64,000 nucleotides of DNA from an uncultured Oscillospiraceae bacterium (GTDB lineage Bacteria; Bacillota; Clostridia; Oscillospirales; Ruminococcaceae): contig CASGAN010000003.1 in NCBI GenBank assembly GCA_949299455.1, forward strand, positions 140,666 through 204,665, read 5' to 3'. A program made the position numbers and the translations under genes. The notes beneath the pieces are model-generated. The model was given only the letters and a program-made list of their open reading frames with translations. It was not told where the DNA came from and searched no databases. This document shows positions 22,273 to 31,198 of the stretch, piece by piece; positions within the stretch are counted from its first letter, which is position 1; each line of letters starts with the position of its first letter.

Positions 22273-22338
22273 AACGAAATCCTCCTAAAAAATATTATTT
22301 AAACCCGTAGATTTAAATACAAAATTGTAAGTAGCCCA

Positions 22339-23277
22339 TCAACCTTTTACTGCGCCGATGGTAAGACCAGAAATGAAGTATTTCTGGAAGAACGGATACG
22401 AACAAGCGATCGGAACGACGATAACAACAACGAGTGCCATTTTCATACCGTCGGTAGGAATACGATCTGCGAGCTCAGCTGCAGAGAGCGCAACGTATTT
22501 CGACATATCGAGCATCGCCTGAATCTGACGATCAATCTGAACCAGCACGTACTGCAACGGCCAAAGATCTTTGTTGCTGATGTACATGAATGCCTGCCAC
22601 CAGTCATTCCAGTATGCAAACGAAAGGAACAGACCAATTGTTGCAAGCGCCGGAAGCGAGATGGGAAGAACAATCTGGAAGAAAATACGGAGCTGACTTG
22701 CGCCGTCGATTTTACCTGATTCAATCAGAGAATCCGGAACTGTTGTTTGGAAGAACGTTCTCAAGATGATAACATAGAACGATGCAACCGCCAACGGAAG
22801 GATAAGAACCAGGAGAGTATCCTGAATGTACAGGAACTGTGTGATAACAAGGTACATGGAAACCATGCCGCCGTTGAAAACCATCGGAATGAATACAAGC
22901 CATGTATACAGTTTTTTGAGTTTGAAACTCGAACGAGACAATACATAACCCATCGCAGCGTTCAAGAACAGACCAAGCACTGTACCGCCAACGGTAACAA
23001 CGATTGAAATCAAGAACGAAGTGATGATCTGCTCGCGGTTATTCCAAAGCTCACCGTAAGCCGCTAACGACCATTTCTGCGGGAAGAAGGAATAGCCAAT
23101 TGCCGAAATCGATGTTTTATCGGTTAAAGAAATGACGATGACGAAAATCAGCGGGATGACACAGCAGAGTGCTGCGATGATGAAGATGATCGAAAACAGA
23201 ACGTTCATCGGTTTGCTGACACGGTTGAATTTCGCCAGACCTTCAAGTACCGGTTTTTCTTTTTTTGTTTTAGCCAT
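22339..23277 (-). CDS. Carbohydrate ABC transporter permease (LplC/YtcP-like)
   Basis: 312 residues from the second ATG (23277); the first, at 23283, is only 3 bases from GGAGG. Six membrane helices and the conserved permease loop ESGKIDGASQLRIFFQIVLPISLPAL near residue 200, where the ATPase docks. It pairs with the upstream permease to form the channel. Confidence 0.92.
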   Translation of the reverse strand: MAKTKKEKPVLEGLAKFNRVSKPMNVLFSIIFIIAALCCVIPLIFVIVISLTDKTSISAIGYSFFPQKWSLAAYGELWNNREQIITSFLISIVVTVGGTVLGLFLNAAMGYVLSRSSFKLKKLYTWLVFIPMVFNGGMVSMYLVITQFLYIQDTLLVLILPLAVASFYVIILRTFFQTTVPDSLIESGKIDGASQLRIFFQIVLPISLPALATIGLFLSFAYWNDWWQAFMYISNKDLWPLQYVLVQIDRQIQAMLDMSKYVALSAAELADRIPTDGMKMALVVVIVVPIACSYPFFQKYFISGLTIGAVKG

Positions 23278-23293
23278 TTTCATCCACCTCCCA

Positions 23294-24247
23294 TTAGAAG
23301 AATGCGCTCTCGCGGTCGATCTTTGTCACGATTGCGTTTGCAATGAGGATACAGATACATCCTGCAATCGACTGGAAGAATGCTGCTGCAGAACTCATGC
23401 CCACATCGCCCAAAGCGATCAATGCGTTGTAAATATAAACATCAAGCGTCATTGTAACAGGATAGAGCTGCGATGTTGCTTTCGGAACCTGATAGAACAG
23501 ACCGAAGTCGGAGTTGAAAATTCTTCCGATTGCCATGATGCTCATGATAATCATGATCTGTTTCAAGAGCGGAATCGTGATTTTGGTGGTCTGCTGCCAT
23601 TTGGAAGCGCCGTCAATAACAGCTGCTTCATAGTATGTAGCATCAATACCGGTGATGGATGCCAGATAAACGACCATGCCGTAGCCGGTTGTTTTCCAGA
23701 TATTCATGATGATCAGAATGATCGGCCAGTAACCGACTGCCTGCTCGCCGTACCAGTCCACTTTTCCTAAACCGAGTGCGGTAAGTGCCGAGTTGAACAA
23801 ACCTTTGTCCGGGCTCATGAATGCAAACAGGAAGTAACTTGCAACGATCCACGACATGAAGTGCGGGAGGAACATTGCGGTCTGACAGACTTTTCCGAGT
23901 TTCTGGCTGTAGAGGTTCGAAACCATGATTGCCAAAGTAACCGGAATGACAACGCCCAGGATAATAAACGCCACGTTATACGCAATGGTGAGCCACAGTG
24001 CTCGGATTGCATCGCTTGTCATAAATAAGAATTCAAAGTTTTTAAAAGCTACCCAATCACTTTGAATCAGCGATGTGAAGAAGTCTCCGCTGAGGCTCCA
24101 CTGCTTGAACGCAATCAGAAGACCGAAGAGCGGAATAAAACTGAACACCAGGTACCAGATAACGGTCGGCAAAGATAATAAAATGAGTTCGAAATCGTCA
24201 AAGGTAAACTTTTTGCCTCTGACTTTTTCTTTTTTAACCTTCGCCAT
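23294..24247 (-). CDS. Carbohydrate ABC transporter permease (LplB/YteP-like)
   Basis: 317 residues, six predicted membrane helices and the docking loop EAAVIDGASKWQQTTKITIPLLKQI near residue 215. A charged cytoplasmic N terminus (KVKKEKVRGKK) precedes the first helix. First gene of the importer operon; GGAGTG lies upstream of the ATG. The next permease gene begins 16 bp after its stop. Confidence 0.92.
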   Translation of the reverse strand: MAKVKKEKVRGKKFTFDDFELILLSLPTVIWYLVFSFIPLFGLLIAFKQWSLSGDFFTSLIQSDWVAFKNFEFLFMTSDAIRALWLTIAYNVAFIILGVVIPVTLAIMVSNLYSQKLGKVCQTAMFLPHFMSWIVASYFLFAFMSPDKGLFNSALTALGLGKVDWYGEQAVGYWPIILIIMNIWKTTGYGMVVYLASITGIDATYYEAAVIDGASKWQQTTKITIPLLKQIMIIMSIMAIGRIFNSDFGLFYQVPKATSQLYPVTMTLDVYIYNALIALGDVGMSSAAAFFQSIAGCICILIANAIVTKIDRESAFF

Positions 24248-24377
24248 GTCTTCACTCCTATTCTTTTTTTAAAATTTACGCTGCGCTGCCAGTTCTCCCT
24301 GCACCCAAGCACCAAATCCCCTTACCGAATCATGCTTTATGCAAAGTGCCACACAAGCGCCCGTAGTGTATGTATAT

Positions 24378-24406
24378 ATATTACTATACTCGAAACAATT
24401 TTGCAA
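24378..24406 (-). promoter_or_regulatory. Promoter of the sugar importer operon
   Basis: Minus strand TTGCAA (24401-24406), 17-bp spacer, TAATAT (24378-24383). Confidence 0.5.
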
Positions 24407-24661
24407 TACTTTTTTTGCAAAAACACTAAATAATTTATTTGACGCTTATTCATAATGACGAAAAGCACGAAATCAGGCGTTTTTTTAAGCTTTGTGCCGA
24501 CAAAATGGATACAAGCTGTATTTTCTTCGCCGCAGAAACGAAAATTTCGCCAAAATGACAGTTAAGATTCTTTACAGATAAACATGTTGCAAAGAAAAAC
24601 ACATCAAACGATGTTAATTATAGCATATATCGCACAAATGTCAACCTTTATTTCTTTTTGA

Positions 24662-24690
24662 TTGGCATTTTGCTTTGGTTATGTTATAAT
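24662..24690 (+). promoter_or_regulatory. Promoter of the alpha-mannosidase gene
   Basis: TTGGCA (24662-24667), 17-bp spacer, TATAAT (24685-24690). The mRNA leader would be about 70 bases. Confidence 0.8.
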
Positions 24691-24766
24691 ACAAGCACAG
24701 AACAAACGGAAAAGCAGGTGTTTTTTTGTGCACTGTCTTTTCTGTATATAAAGGAGGCATTTTTAT

Positions 24767-27700
24767 ATGATGAATGAGCCGCAAATCAAACGCATGCTCT
24801 CAAAGCTTTCGCAGCTTGAAGAAACGCTCGACCGCTATGTATTCAAAAAACAGGCGGAGCTTTCGGTTGTCAAATACGAAACAAAAGAGCTGTTAAGCCG
24901 CGCGCCCGAAGACGACACACTGTACACAGAAGTGAAACCGGGCGACATCTGGGGTGCAGAGCGTTCTTACTGCTGGTTTAAAGGAAGCTTCACTGTTCCG
25001 GCTGAACTCGCAGGCAAACCGCTCTACATCTACCCGCGTTTCGGCGCTTACGAGGCGATGCTGTTTGTTGACGGCGTGCCGTTCGGAAATTTTGCATACA
25101 AAATTTCCGAAACCGACCACGGCAACCACTACTGCGACCTGCTGTGCTTAGAACCGAAAGCCGGACAAGTCATCGACATCGTGATCGAGGCATATGCCGG
25201 CCACTATGTCATCGGTACCCAGCCGTTTGAGCACTTCCCGGTGCCGAGCTACCAGTACGCATTCGAAAGCATCGATATCTGCACGAAAAATCAGGATATC
25301 GCCGATTTCATCTATGACCTGCGCTGCTTGAATCAGCTGGCATCCACAATGGATGAATACAGCTTCCGCCGCGGCGACGTTGTTAACTGTCTTGCAAAAG
25401 TACACGAAACCGTCTACTACTCTCCGGAGCACACCGACGAAGCAGTTTGGCGCGCAGCACTTGCCGACGCACGCGAGATCATGCGCCCGTGCTTAGAGGC
25501 TAAAAATGCAGATTCCGCACCGAGTGTCGGACTCATCGGCCACAGCCACATGGATACCGCTTGGCTTTGGGACATTTCCGAGACAATCAAAAAATGTGCC
25601 CGCACCTACGCAAACCAGATGGCGCTCATGGAGGAATATCCGGAGTACTGCTTCATTCAGAGCAGTGCATACCATTTAGAGCTCATGCGCCGTTATTATC
25701 CGGAGCTGTTTGCCCGCATTCAGGAAAAAGTCAAGGAAGGACGTTATGAGCCGAACGGCGGCGTTTGGGTCGAATGCGACTGCAACATCACCTCTGGCGA
25801 ATCGATGATCCGTCAATTCCTGTGGGGTCAGCGCTACACCGAGAAATATTTTGGCTACCGTTCCGACTGCTTCTGGCTGCCGGACACCTTCGGCTACAGT
25901 GCAGCAATCCCGCAGATCATGAAAGGCTGCGGCGTCGACTACTTCCTGACCACAAAACTCTCGTGGAACGACACGAACACCTTCCCGTATGAAACATTCA
26001 TCTGGGAGGGCATCGACGGCACCGACGTGTTCACCCACTTCAACTGCACCCACTGCTGGCCGGACCCGAAAACGCTCATTGAGCGCACTGAGGGACGCGG
26101 CGCAGTCAACTCGCTGCAGCAGAAATCCGTATCCGATTCCCGCCTGATTTCCTACGGTCAGGGCGACGGCGGCGGCGGACCGATGTTTGAAATGATCGAA
26201 ATGTCCCGCCGTGTCAAAGATTTGGACGGCTGCCCGAAAGCATACCACACCACCGTTTCCGACTTTATGAAAAAGCTCGAAAAAGAAGCGGTCAACCCGA
26301 ATACCTATGCCGGCGAGCTTTACTTGGAGCTGCACCGCGGTACGCTCACAAACCAGCACCAGATCAAACGCAACAACCGCAAAGCGGAAATTGCAATCCA
26401 CAATGCGGAGATTCTGACCGTCTGCGACGCAATCAAAGAGAAAAAAGCCGCAGACGACAAAGAAATCCGTCCGCTGCTTGAAACACTGCTCGTAAACCAG
26501 TTCCACGATATTCTGCCGGGTACCTGTATCCAGACCGCACACGAGCAGTCGCACCGTGAAACAACCGAGATCATCGAAAAAGCAACCGCTATGGCAAACG
26601 ACCTCATCAAAGGCGAGGGCGAAGGCGAGCAGACACTCGTAAACCTGCTGCCGTTTGAATATGATGACGTCGTCTACCTGGATGCAAAAGACGGCTGCAT
26701 CGTTGCTGACGACACCGTTGCACAGCAGTATGTCCGCGACCTTGATGACAACGAGCTGTTAGCACTTGCAGGTGTGAAAATTCCGGCAATGTCCTCGCTC
26801 ACCGTCACACACGACGATCGCTGCGCTTGCGGAAACTTTAACTTCACTTATGAAAACGGCAAAGTGACCACTCCGTTTGCAGAGATCACCTTCAACGAAA
26901 AAGGCTATATGTCCTCGTTTATCGACAAACGCAACGGCCGTGAGCTGGTTGCCGGACTGCCGTTTAACACCTTCTTGATGGCAGAAGACGTGCCGAGCGC
27001 ATGGGACAACTGGGACGTTGACGCAGACATTCAGCCGAAATTCAAAGACTGCGCAGAGCTTTTAAGCGAAGAAGTCATTTCGAACGGCGCTGCACAGCTG
27101 CGCATCCGCCGCACATACAAGCTCTCCGACAAATCGTCGCTGCGTCAGGACATGGTCTTCCATGCACACACACCGCGCATCGACTTTGAAACCGAGATTG
27201 AATGGCATGACGTCCGCCGGTTCTTAAAAACCGCATTCGACACCTCGATTCTTGCACGTCAGGCACGCCACGAGATCCAGTTCGGCTATGCAACAAAACC
27301 GACTACCCGCAACAATGCAATCGAGCAGGCAATGTTTGAGGTATTGAACCACAAATACACCGATTTGAGCGAAACACAGTACGGCTGTGCAATCCTCAAC
27401 GATTGCAAATACGGCATCTCCGTCGAAGGCGGCAGCATGCGCCTGTCCCTGCACAAAGGTGGCATCCGTCCGGACCCGCGCGGTGACGCAGGCACCCATC
27501 GTGTCACCTACAGCTTCCTGCCGCATATGGGCGGATTCAGCGCAGAAACCGTCATCAAACCGGCATATGCATTAAACTATCGTCCGCTCGTGACCGAGGG
27601 CCGCTTCATTCTGCCGCAGCTTCTTTCTGTAGAAAATGCGCCGAACGTCATCATCGAAACCATTAAACCGTGTGAGGATGCACAGAACGCTTGCATCGTC

Positions 27701-27874
27701 CGTCTGTATGAGGCAGAGGGTACTTACGCTTCGTGCAAACTGGTTCCGGGCTTCGCTGTGACAAAAGCAGAAGAAACCAACATGCTCGAAGAACCGAAGG
27801 CAGAGCTCAATGCAAACGATATTGCACTCACCTTCCGTCCGTTCGAGATTAAAACCATCAAACTGAGCTACTGA
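24767..27874 (+). CDS. Alpha-mannosidase, glycoside hydrolase family 38
   Basis: 1035 residues, typical for the bacterial family. The catalytic domain holds GHSHMDTAWLWD (about residue 258), with the zinc ligands His and Asp, and WLPDTFGYSA (about 370), whose Asp is the expected nucleophile. QFHDILPGT (about 578) marks the mid-domain, and the beta-sandwich C-terminal part contains SAWDNWDVD. No signal peptide, so it acts in the cytoplasm on imported mannosides. AAAGGAGG precedes ATGATG. Divergent from the Lpl-type importer, which probably delivers its substrate. Confidence 0.95.
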   Translation: MMNEPQIKRMLSKLSQLEETLDRYVFKKQAELSVVKYETKELLSRAPEDDTLYTEVKPGDIWGAERSYCWFKGSFTVPAELAGKPLYIYPRFGAYEAMLFVDGVPFGNFAYKISETDHGNHYCDLLCLEPKAGQVIDIVIEAYAGHYVIGTQPFEHFPVPSYQYAFESIDICTKNQDIADFIYDLRCLNQLASTMDEYSFRRGDVVNCLAKVHETVYYSPEHTDEAVWRAALADAREIMRPCLEAKNADSAPSVGLIGHSHMDTAWLWDISETIKKCARTYANQMALMEEYPEYCFIQSSAYHLELMRRYYPELFARIQEKVKEGRYEPNGGVWVECDCNITSGESMIRQFLWGQRYTEKYFGYRSDCFWLPDTFGYSAAIPQIMKGCGVDYFLTTKLSWNDTNTFPYETFIWEGIDGTDVFTHFNCTHCWPDPKTLIERTEGRGAVNSLQQKSVSDSRLISYGQGDGGGGPMFEMIEMSRRVKDLDGCPKAYHTTVSDFMKKLEKEAVNPNTYAGELYLELHRGTLTNQHQIKRNNRKAEIAIHNAEILTVCDAIKEKKAADDKEIRPLLETLLVNQFHDILPGTCIQTAHEQSHRETTEIIEKATAMANDLIKGEGEGEQTLVNLLPFEYDDVVYLDAKDGCIVADDTVAQQYVRDLDDNELLALAGVKIPAMSSLTVTHDDRCACGNFNFTYENGKVTTPFAEITFNEKGYMSSFIDKRNGRELVAGLPFNTFLMAEDVPSAWDNWDVDADIQPKFKDCAELLSEEVISNGAAQLRIRRTYKLSDKSSLRQDMVFHAHTPRIDFETEIEWHDVRRFLKTAFDTSILARQARHEIQFGYATKPTTRNNAIEQAMFEVLNHKYTDLSETQYGCAILNDCKYGISVEGGSMRLSLHKGGIRPDPRGDAGTHRVTYSFLPHMGGFSAETVIKPAYALNYRPLVTEGRFILPQLLSVENAPNVIIETIKPCEDAQNACIVRLYEAEGTYASCKLVPGFAVTKAEETNMLEEPKAELNANDIALTFRPFEIKTIKLSY

Positions 27875-27905
27875 TTCTCTGTTTGACAATCTTAAAAAAA
27901 CACAA

Positions 27906-27953
27906 GGCGCCCGCCAAGAGGAAGTTCCTTCCCTCCCGGCGGGCGCCGTTTTT
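27906..27953. terminator. Terminator between mannosidase and ldh (convergent)
   Basis: GGCGCCCGCC (27906-27915) pairs perfectly with GGCGGGCGCC (27938-27947), followed by T6 on the + strand. Confidence 0.9.
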
Positions 27954-27971
27954 TATGTGTTATCGCTTCGT

Positions 27972-28925
27972 TCAGTCCATTTTCAGGCTGTCAAACGATT
28001 CACGCAGGGTATCGCACGAAGCGTCCAGTTTTTTCTGCTCTTCTTCGGTCAGGTTCATCTCCAGCACGCGGCGGACACCGTTGCGGTTGACGACACACGG
28101 CACGCCCACATACACACGGTTTTGGTTATACTCACCGCGAAGCATTGCCGAAACCGTCAGCACGCTGTTTTCATCGCCCAGGATCGCGCGGGTGATTCTG
28201 GTCATCGCCATACCGATGCCGTAATACGTTGCACGTTTTGCATCGATGATCTTGTATGCAGCGGTGCGCACTTCCTCGGAGATGCTTTCCATCTCATCTT
28301 CTGTGAATTTTCCGCCGGAATCGCGGCAGACATCAAGAATCGGTTTTGTTGCAAGCATTGCCTGGCTCCACGGCACAAATTCACTGTCGCCGTGCTCACC
28401 CATGACATACGCGTGCATGTTGCGCGGATCGACGCCGAAATAATCACCCAGCAGGTAACGGAGGCGTGCCGTATCGAGTGCGGTGCCTGTACCAAGCACA
28501 CGGCGCGGATTGAATCCCGAAATCTCACAGGTGATACGTGTCATGATATCGACCGGGTTGGTTGCCACCAGGAAAATGCCGTTAAAGCCCGATTCTGTAA
28601 CCGGATTGATGATGGAACGGAACACCTCTGCATTGCGCTGCAAAAGGTCAAGCCGTGTTTCACCCGGTTTCTGTGCGACACCTGCCGCAATCGCAACCAC
28701 GTCTGCATCGGCGCAGTCTGCATACTCACCGGCATAGATTTTCATATTCGAACCGGCAAATGCCAAACCATGGTTTAAGTCCATTGCCTCGCCCTCAGCG
28801 CGTTTTTTGTCCACGTCGATAAGCACGAGTTCATCACAAACGCCCTGATTGAGCATCGAATAGGCATAGCTCATTCCCACCATGCCGGTGCCGATCAAAA
28901 CGACTTTTCTGTTGTTGAATTTCAT
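27972..28925 (-). CDS. ldh: L-lactate dehydrogenase
   Basis: 317 residues from the ATG at 28925, which has GGAGGG upstream; the frame is open to 29102 but that part lacks a start signal. The NAD-binding VVLIGTGMVGMSYAY begins the chain, LVATNPVDIMT lies near 125, and the catalytic GEHGDSEFVPWS near 178, fitting lactate rather than malate dehydrogenases. It reduces pyruvate to L-lactate, regenerating NAD+ in fermentation. A TATAAT-type -10 is present at 29002-29007. Confidence 0.93.
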   Translation of the reverse strand: MKFNNRKVVLIGTGMVGMSYAYSMLNQGVCDELVLIDVDKKRAEGEAMDLNHGLAFAGSNMKIYAGEYADCADADVVAIAAGVAQKPGETRLDLLQRNAEVFRSIINPVTESGFNGIFLVATNPVDIMTRITCEISGFNPRRVLGTGTALDTARLRYLLGDYFGVDPRNMHAYVMGEHGDSEFVPWSQAMLATKPILDVCRDSGGKFTEDEMESISEEVRTAAYKIIDAKRATYYGIGMAMTRITRAILGDENSVLTVSAMLRGEYNQNRVYVGVPCVVNRNGVRRVLEMNLTEEEQKKLDASCDTLRESFDSLKMD

Positions 28926-29066
28926 AGGATTACCCTCCGTTTCCCAGCCGGATGCTTGTCCGGCACTGCAATAAAGCCTCTCAAGCGGGCTTTTCATGTT
29001 TATTATACCGCGAATGAGAGAAAAAAGCATGAACTTTTTTCGATTCACACAAAAATTTGCAAAGAG

Positions 29067-29098
29067 AAAACCACAGAAGCATACGCTTCTGTGGTTTT
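29067..29098 (-). terminator. Terminator of the kinase-deglycase operon
   Basis: CCACAGAAGC (29071-29080) and GCTTCTGTGG (29085-29094) form a perfect 10-bp stem flanked by A4 and T5. Confidence 0.85.
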
Positions 29099-29101
29099 TC
29101 A

Positions 29102-29995
29102 TTAGAATCCCCGGTTTTCGAGGACAATCGTCTTTTGATATTCCGGCGAGGATTTTAACACAATGCCCGACGGATCGGCTTTTTCGCCGTGACCGAAGGC
29201 GCCGTTTTCCAAAAGGGCGGTCAGTGCAAACTGTGCGCCGTGCAATGCTGCTTTCTGCATATCTCGTGTTTCAAAATAGGTGAGCAGAAATGCCGCGATG
29301 TATGTATCACCTGCACCCAGCGTATCGATAACCGGTTCGGTGGCTTTGATTGCCGGCTGGAAAATGCGCTCTTTGCCGTCCGTTACAATCGAACCGTCCA
29401 TGCCCATCGTGGTGACAACGATTTTTGTTCCGGCATCCAGTGCTTTTTTTATCGTTTCGTCAATTTCCTCTCTGGTGCAGCCGCTGCCCGAGAAAAACGC
29501 CACATCCAGATACGGACACAGCCGGCGGATGCGATCATCGGTATAGCCGTCGGAAAAATCCATCGAAATCATGACTTTTCCTTTGACGAGCGGCAAAAGA
29601 TACGGCAGTTCGCTGTGCACGCTTGTGTGCAGCACATCATACTGCGCGATATAGTCCACGTCGTGGTTGTTGAACAGAAGCTGAACCAGTCCGCAGTCAC
29701 CGCCGAAGTTATTGCCCGCCCAAGTGCGGTCGTTTTCTTCGTTTAAGGTGATGCCGTTTTTCGAGTTGGTGCCGTGAATGCGGCGGACACGCGAAACGTC
29801 GAGCCCTTCTTCTTTAAGCGAGCGCATCATCAATTCGCCCGCTTCGTCGTCGCCGAAAATGCCGATATATGCCGCTTCTTCAGCACCGGCACGACGGCAA
29901 AGCACCGGTACGTTTACCGAGTTTCCGCCCGGATACATTTTGTTCTGATGGAGATACACGTCAACCGTGTTATCTCCTACACCGATGATCTTCAT
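29102..29995 (-). CDS. PfkB-family sugar kinase, FrlD-like (fructoselysine 6-kinase)
   Basis: 297 residues. PfkB signatures are PGGNSVNVPVLCRRAGAEEAAYIG near residue 22 and the C-terminal DTLGAGDTYIAAF near 222 with the catalytic Asp. The sequence reads most like fructoselysine/psicoselysine 6-kinases, and the gene lies 19 bp after an FrlB-like deglycase, the partner that would split the phosphorylated Amadori product into glucose 6-phosphate and an amine. The exact amine is not readable. No transporter or FrlR regulator gene is adjacent. Confidence 0.8.
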   Translation of the reverse strand: MKIIGVGDNTVDVYLHQNKMYPGGNSVNVPVLCRRAGAEEAAYIGIFGDDEAGELMMRSLKEEGLDVSRVRRIHGTNSKNGITLNEENDRTWAGNNFGGDCGLVQLLFNNHDVDYIAQYDVLHTSVHSELPYLLPLVKGKVMISMDFSDGYTDDRIRRLCPYLDVAFFSGSGCTREEIDETIKKALDAGTKIVVTTMGMDGSIVTDGKERIFQPAIKATEPVIDTLGAGDTYIAAFLLTYFETRDMQKAALHGAQFALTALLENGAFGHGEKADPSGIVLKSSPEYQKTIVLENRGF

Positions 29996-30014
29996 ACAGT
30001 CTCCCCTGCCTTTT

Positions 30015-31007
30015 TTAATACTTCACTTTTCCCATGTATCTGCGAATTGAAAGCGGATGTGCACGGCGGGTTGCAAGCGCCTCGCCATACATCTGCATCA
30101 CGCGGTTCAAAATGACCGGTGCCACAAATTTACGTACCCGCTCATCAATCGAAGACAGATCAAAATCTTTTGCATCAATTGCAAACACTTTGTCCGAATA
30201 GCGCAGCAAAAATTCGAGTGCACGTTCTTCCATCGGACGGGTTTCATCCAAACCGAGCACGCAGAAATACGGAGTGTTTTTGTCCACCACTTCAAACGGA
30301 CCATGGAAGAACTCGCCTGCATGGAATGCTGCCGAGTGAATCCACTGTGCTTCGAGCAGAATGCAGACGGTCATGATGTAGCACATCTGATAGTCCATGC
30401 CGGCGCCGGTGGTATAGAAAATCGGCTCGTTATAGTATTTATCAGCAAACGCACGCAGTTCCTCTGCACGTTTTGCACGTTCGGTTGCATAGATGTGATC
30501 AAGCTGTTCCATTGCGTGCTGAATGAGCGGTGTGTAGGAAGTCTGCTCAAGTACGTCCAAAATGGTGAACACCACCTGATATACAGCCGGGAAAATCGTC
30601 AAAAAGTTGGGCGGCGGATTCGACGGCTCATCTTCGTAAAACACAACTTCATCCGCGATGCCGATTGCTTTCTCCGGGAACATGCTGAACGCAATGGTGC
30701 GTGCGCCTTTTTCTTTTGCCAGCTGGCATGCCTCTACCGTTTCCGCCGTTGTACCCGAGTAGGAGTTTAATACCACGATCGAGTTCTCCGAAAACCGTTT
30801 AGGCGGTGCTTCTACAAATTCTTTCGCCGTATAGATATCGGTTGTGATTTTGTCTGTTTCGCGCTCCAGGATATATTTTCCCGGATTCATCGTTGCACGC
30901 GAACCGCCGCATGCAACAAAATACACGGTATCAAACGGTCTGGATTCAAGCATGATACGAATCCGTTCAATCGTCGCTTTTACATTTTTGATTTTCTGCT
31001 CAAACAT
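30015..31007 (-). CDS. SIS-domain deglycase, FrlB-like
   Basis: 330 residues with two SIS (sugar isomerase) domains: ACGGSRATMNPGKY near residue 34 and VLNSYSGTTAETVEA near 80 bind the phosphosugar, and FHAGEFFHGPFEVV near 235 matches the C-terminal glutamate motif of FrlB and GlmS-type enzymes. It would cleave a fructosamine 6-phosphate. First gene of a two-gene operon under a consensus promoter. Confidence 0.82.
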   Translation of the reverse strand: MFEQKIKNVKATIERIRIMLESRPFDTVYFVACGGSRATMNPGKYILERETDKITTDIYTAKEFVEAPPKRFSENSIVVLNSYSGTTAETVEACQLAKEKGARTIAFSMFPEKAIGIADEVVFYEDEPSNPPPNFLTIFPAVYQVVFTILDVLEQTSYTPLIQHAMEQLDHIYATERAKRAEELRAFADKYYNEPIFYTTGAGMDYQMCYIMTVCILLEAQWIHSAAFHAGEFFHGPFEVVDKNTPYFCVLGLDETRPMEERALEFLLRYSDKVFAIDAKDFDLSSIDERVRKFVAPVILNRVMQMYGEALATRRAHPLSIRRYMGKVKY

Positions 31008-31028
31008 CTTGATCCTCCATTAGTAACG

Positions 31029-31045
31029 TTGTTTAATTAAATCAA
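31029..31045. promoter_or_regulatory. Near-palindrome in the frl-like leader, candidate operator
   Basis: TTGTTTAATTAAATCAA, centred on TTAATTAA, between the predicted transcription start and the first gene. A position just downstream of the promoter suits a repressor site. Confidence 0.4.
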
Positions 31046-31094
31046 AACACTCGATAAATGCGCATTTTTAGAGGTTTCGTCCGATGATGGCTTT

Positions 31095-31123
31095 ATTATA
31101 ACGCATGCATTCCGCAATGTCAA
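31095..31123 (-). promoter_or_regulatory. Consensus promoter of the FrlB/FrlD-like operon
   Basis: Minus strand TTGACA (31118-31123), 17-bp spacer, TATAAT (31095-31100): a perfect sigma-A match, which implies strong expression unless repressed. Confidence 0.85.
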
Positions 31124-31160
31124 TAGCTATTTGTTAAATAACTTAACTTTTTAAATATCA

Positions 31161-31193
31161 AAACAGCCTGCCACACTGACAGGCTGTTTTTTT
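31161..31193 (-). terminator. Terminator of glyQS
   Basis: AAACAGCCTG (31161-31170) and CAGGCTGTTT (31180-31189) with T-rich continuation. Confidence 0.85.
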
Positions 31194-31198
31194 GTGCA

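Larger units (their letters stand above)
24248..24766. other. 519-bp divergent intergenic region between importer and mannosidase
   Basis: It contains one promoter for each direction (listed separately). Otherwise it is AT-rich with short homopolymer runs; I see no RNA gene, no strong inverted repeat and no riboswitch. Its length leaves room for an unrecognised operator. Confidence 0.6.

Noticed and set aside
21310-22302. A 330-codon open frame opposite the solute-binding protein gene
   Set aside because: Shadow frame; the opposite strand encodes a full lipoprotein with signal peptide and ribosome site.
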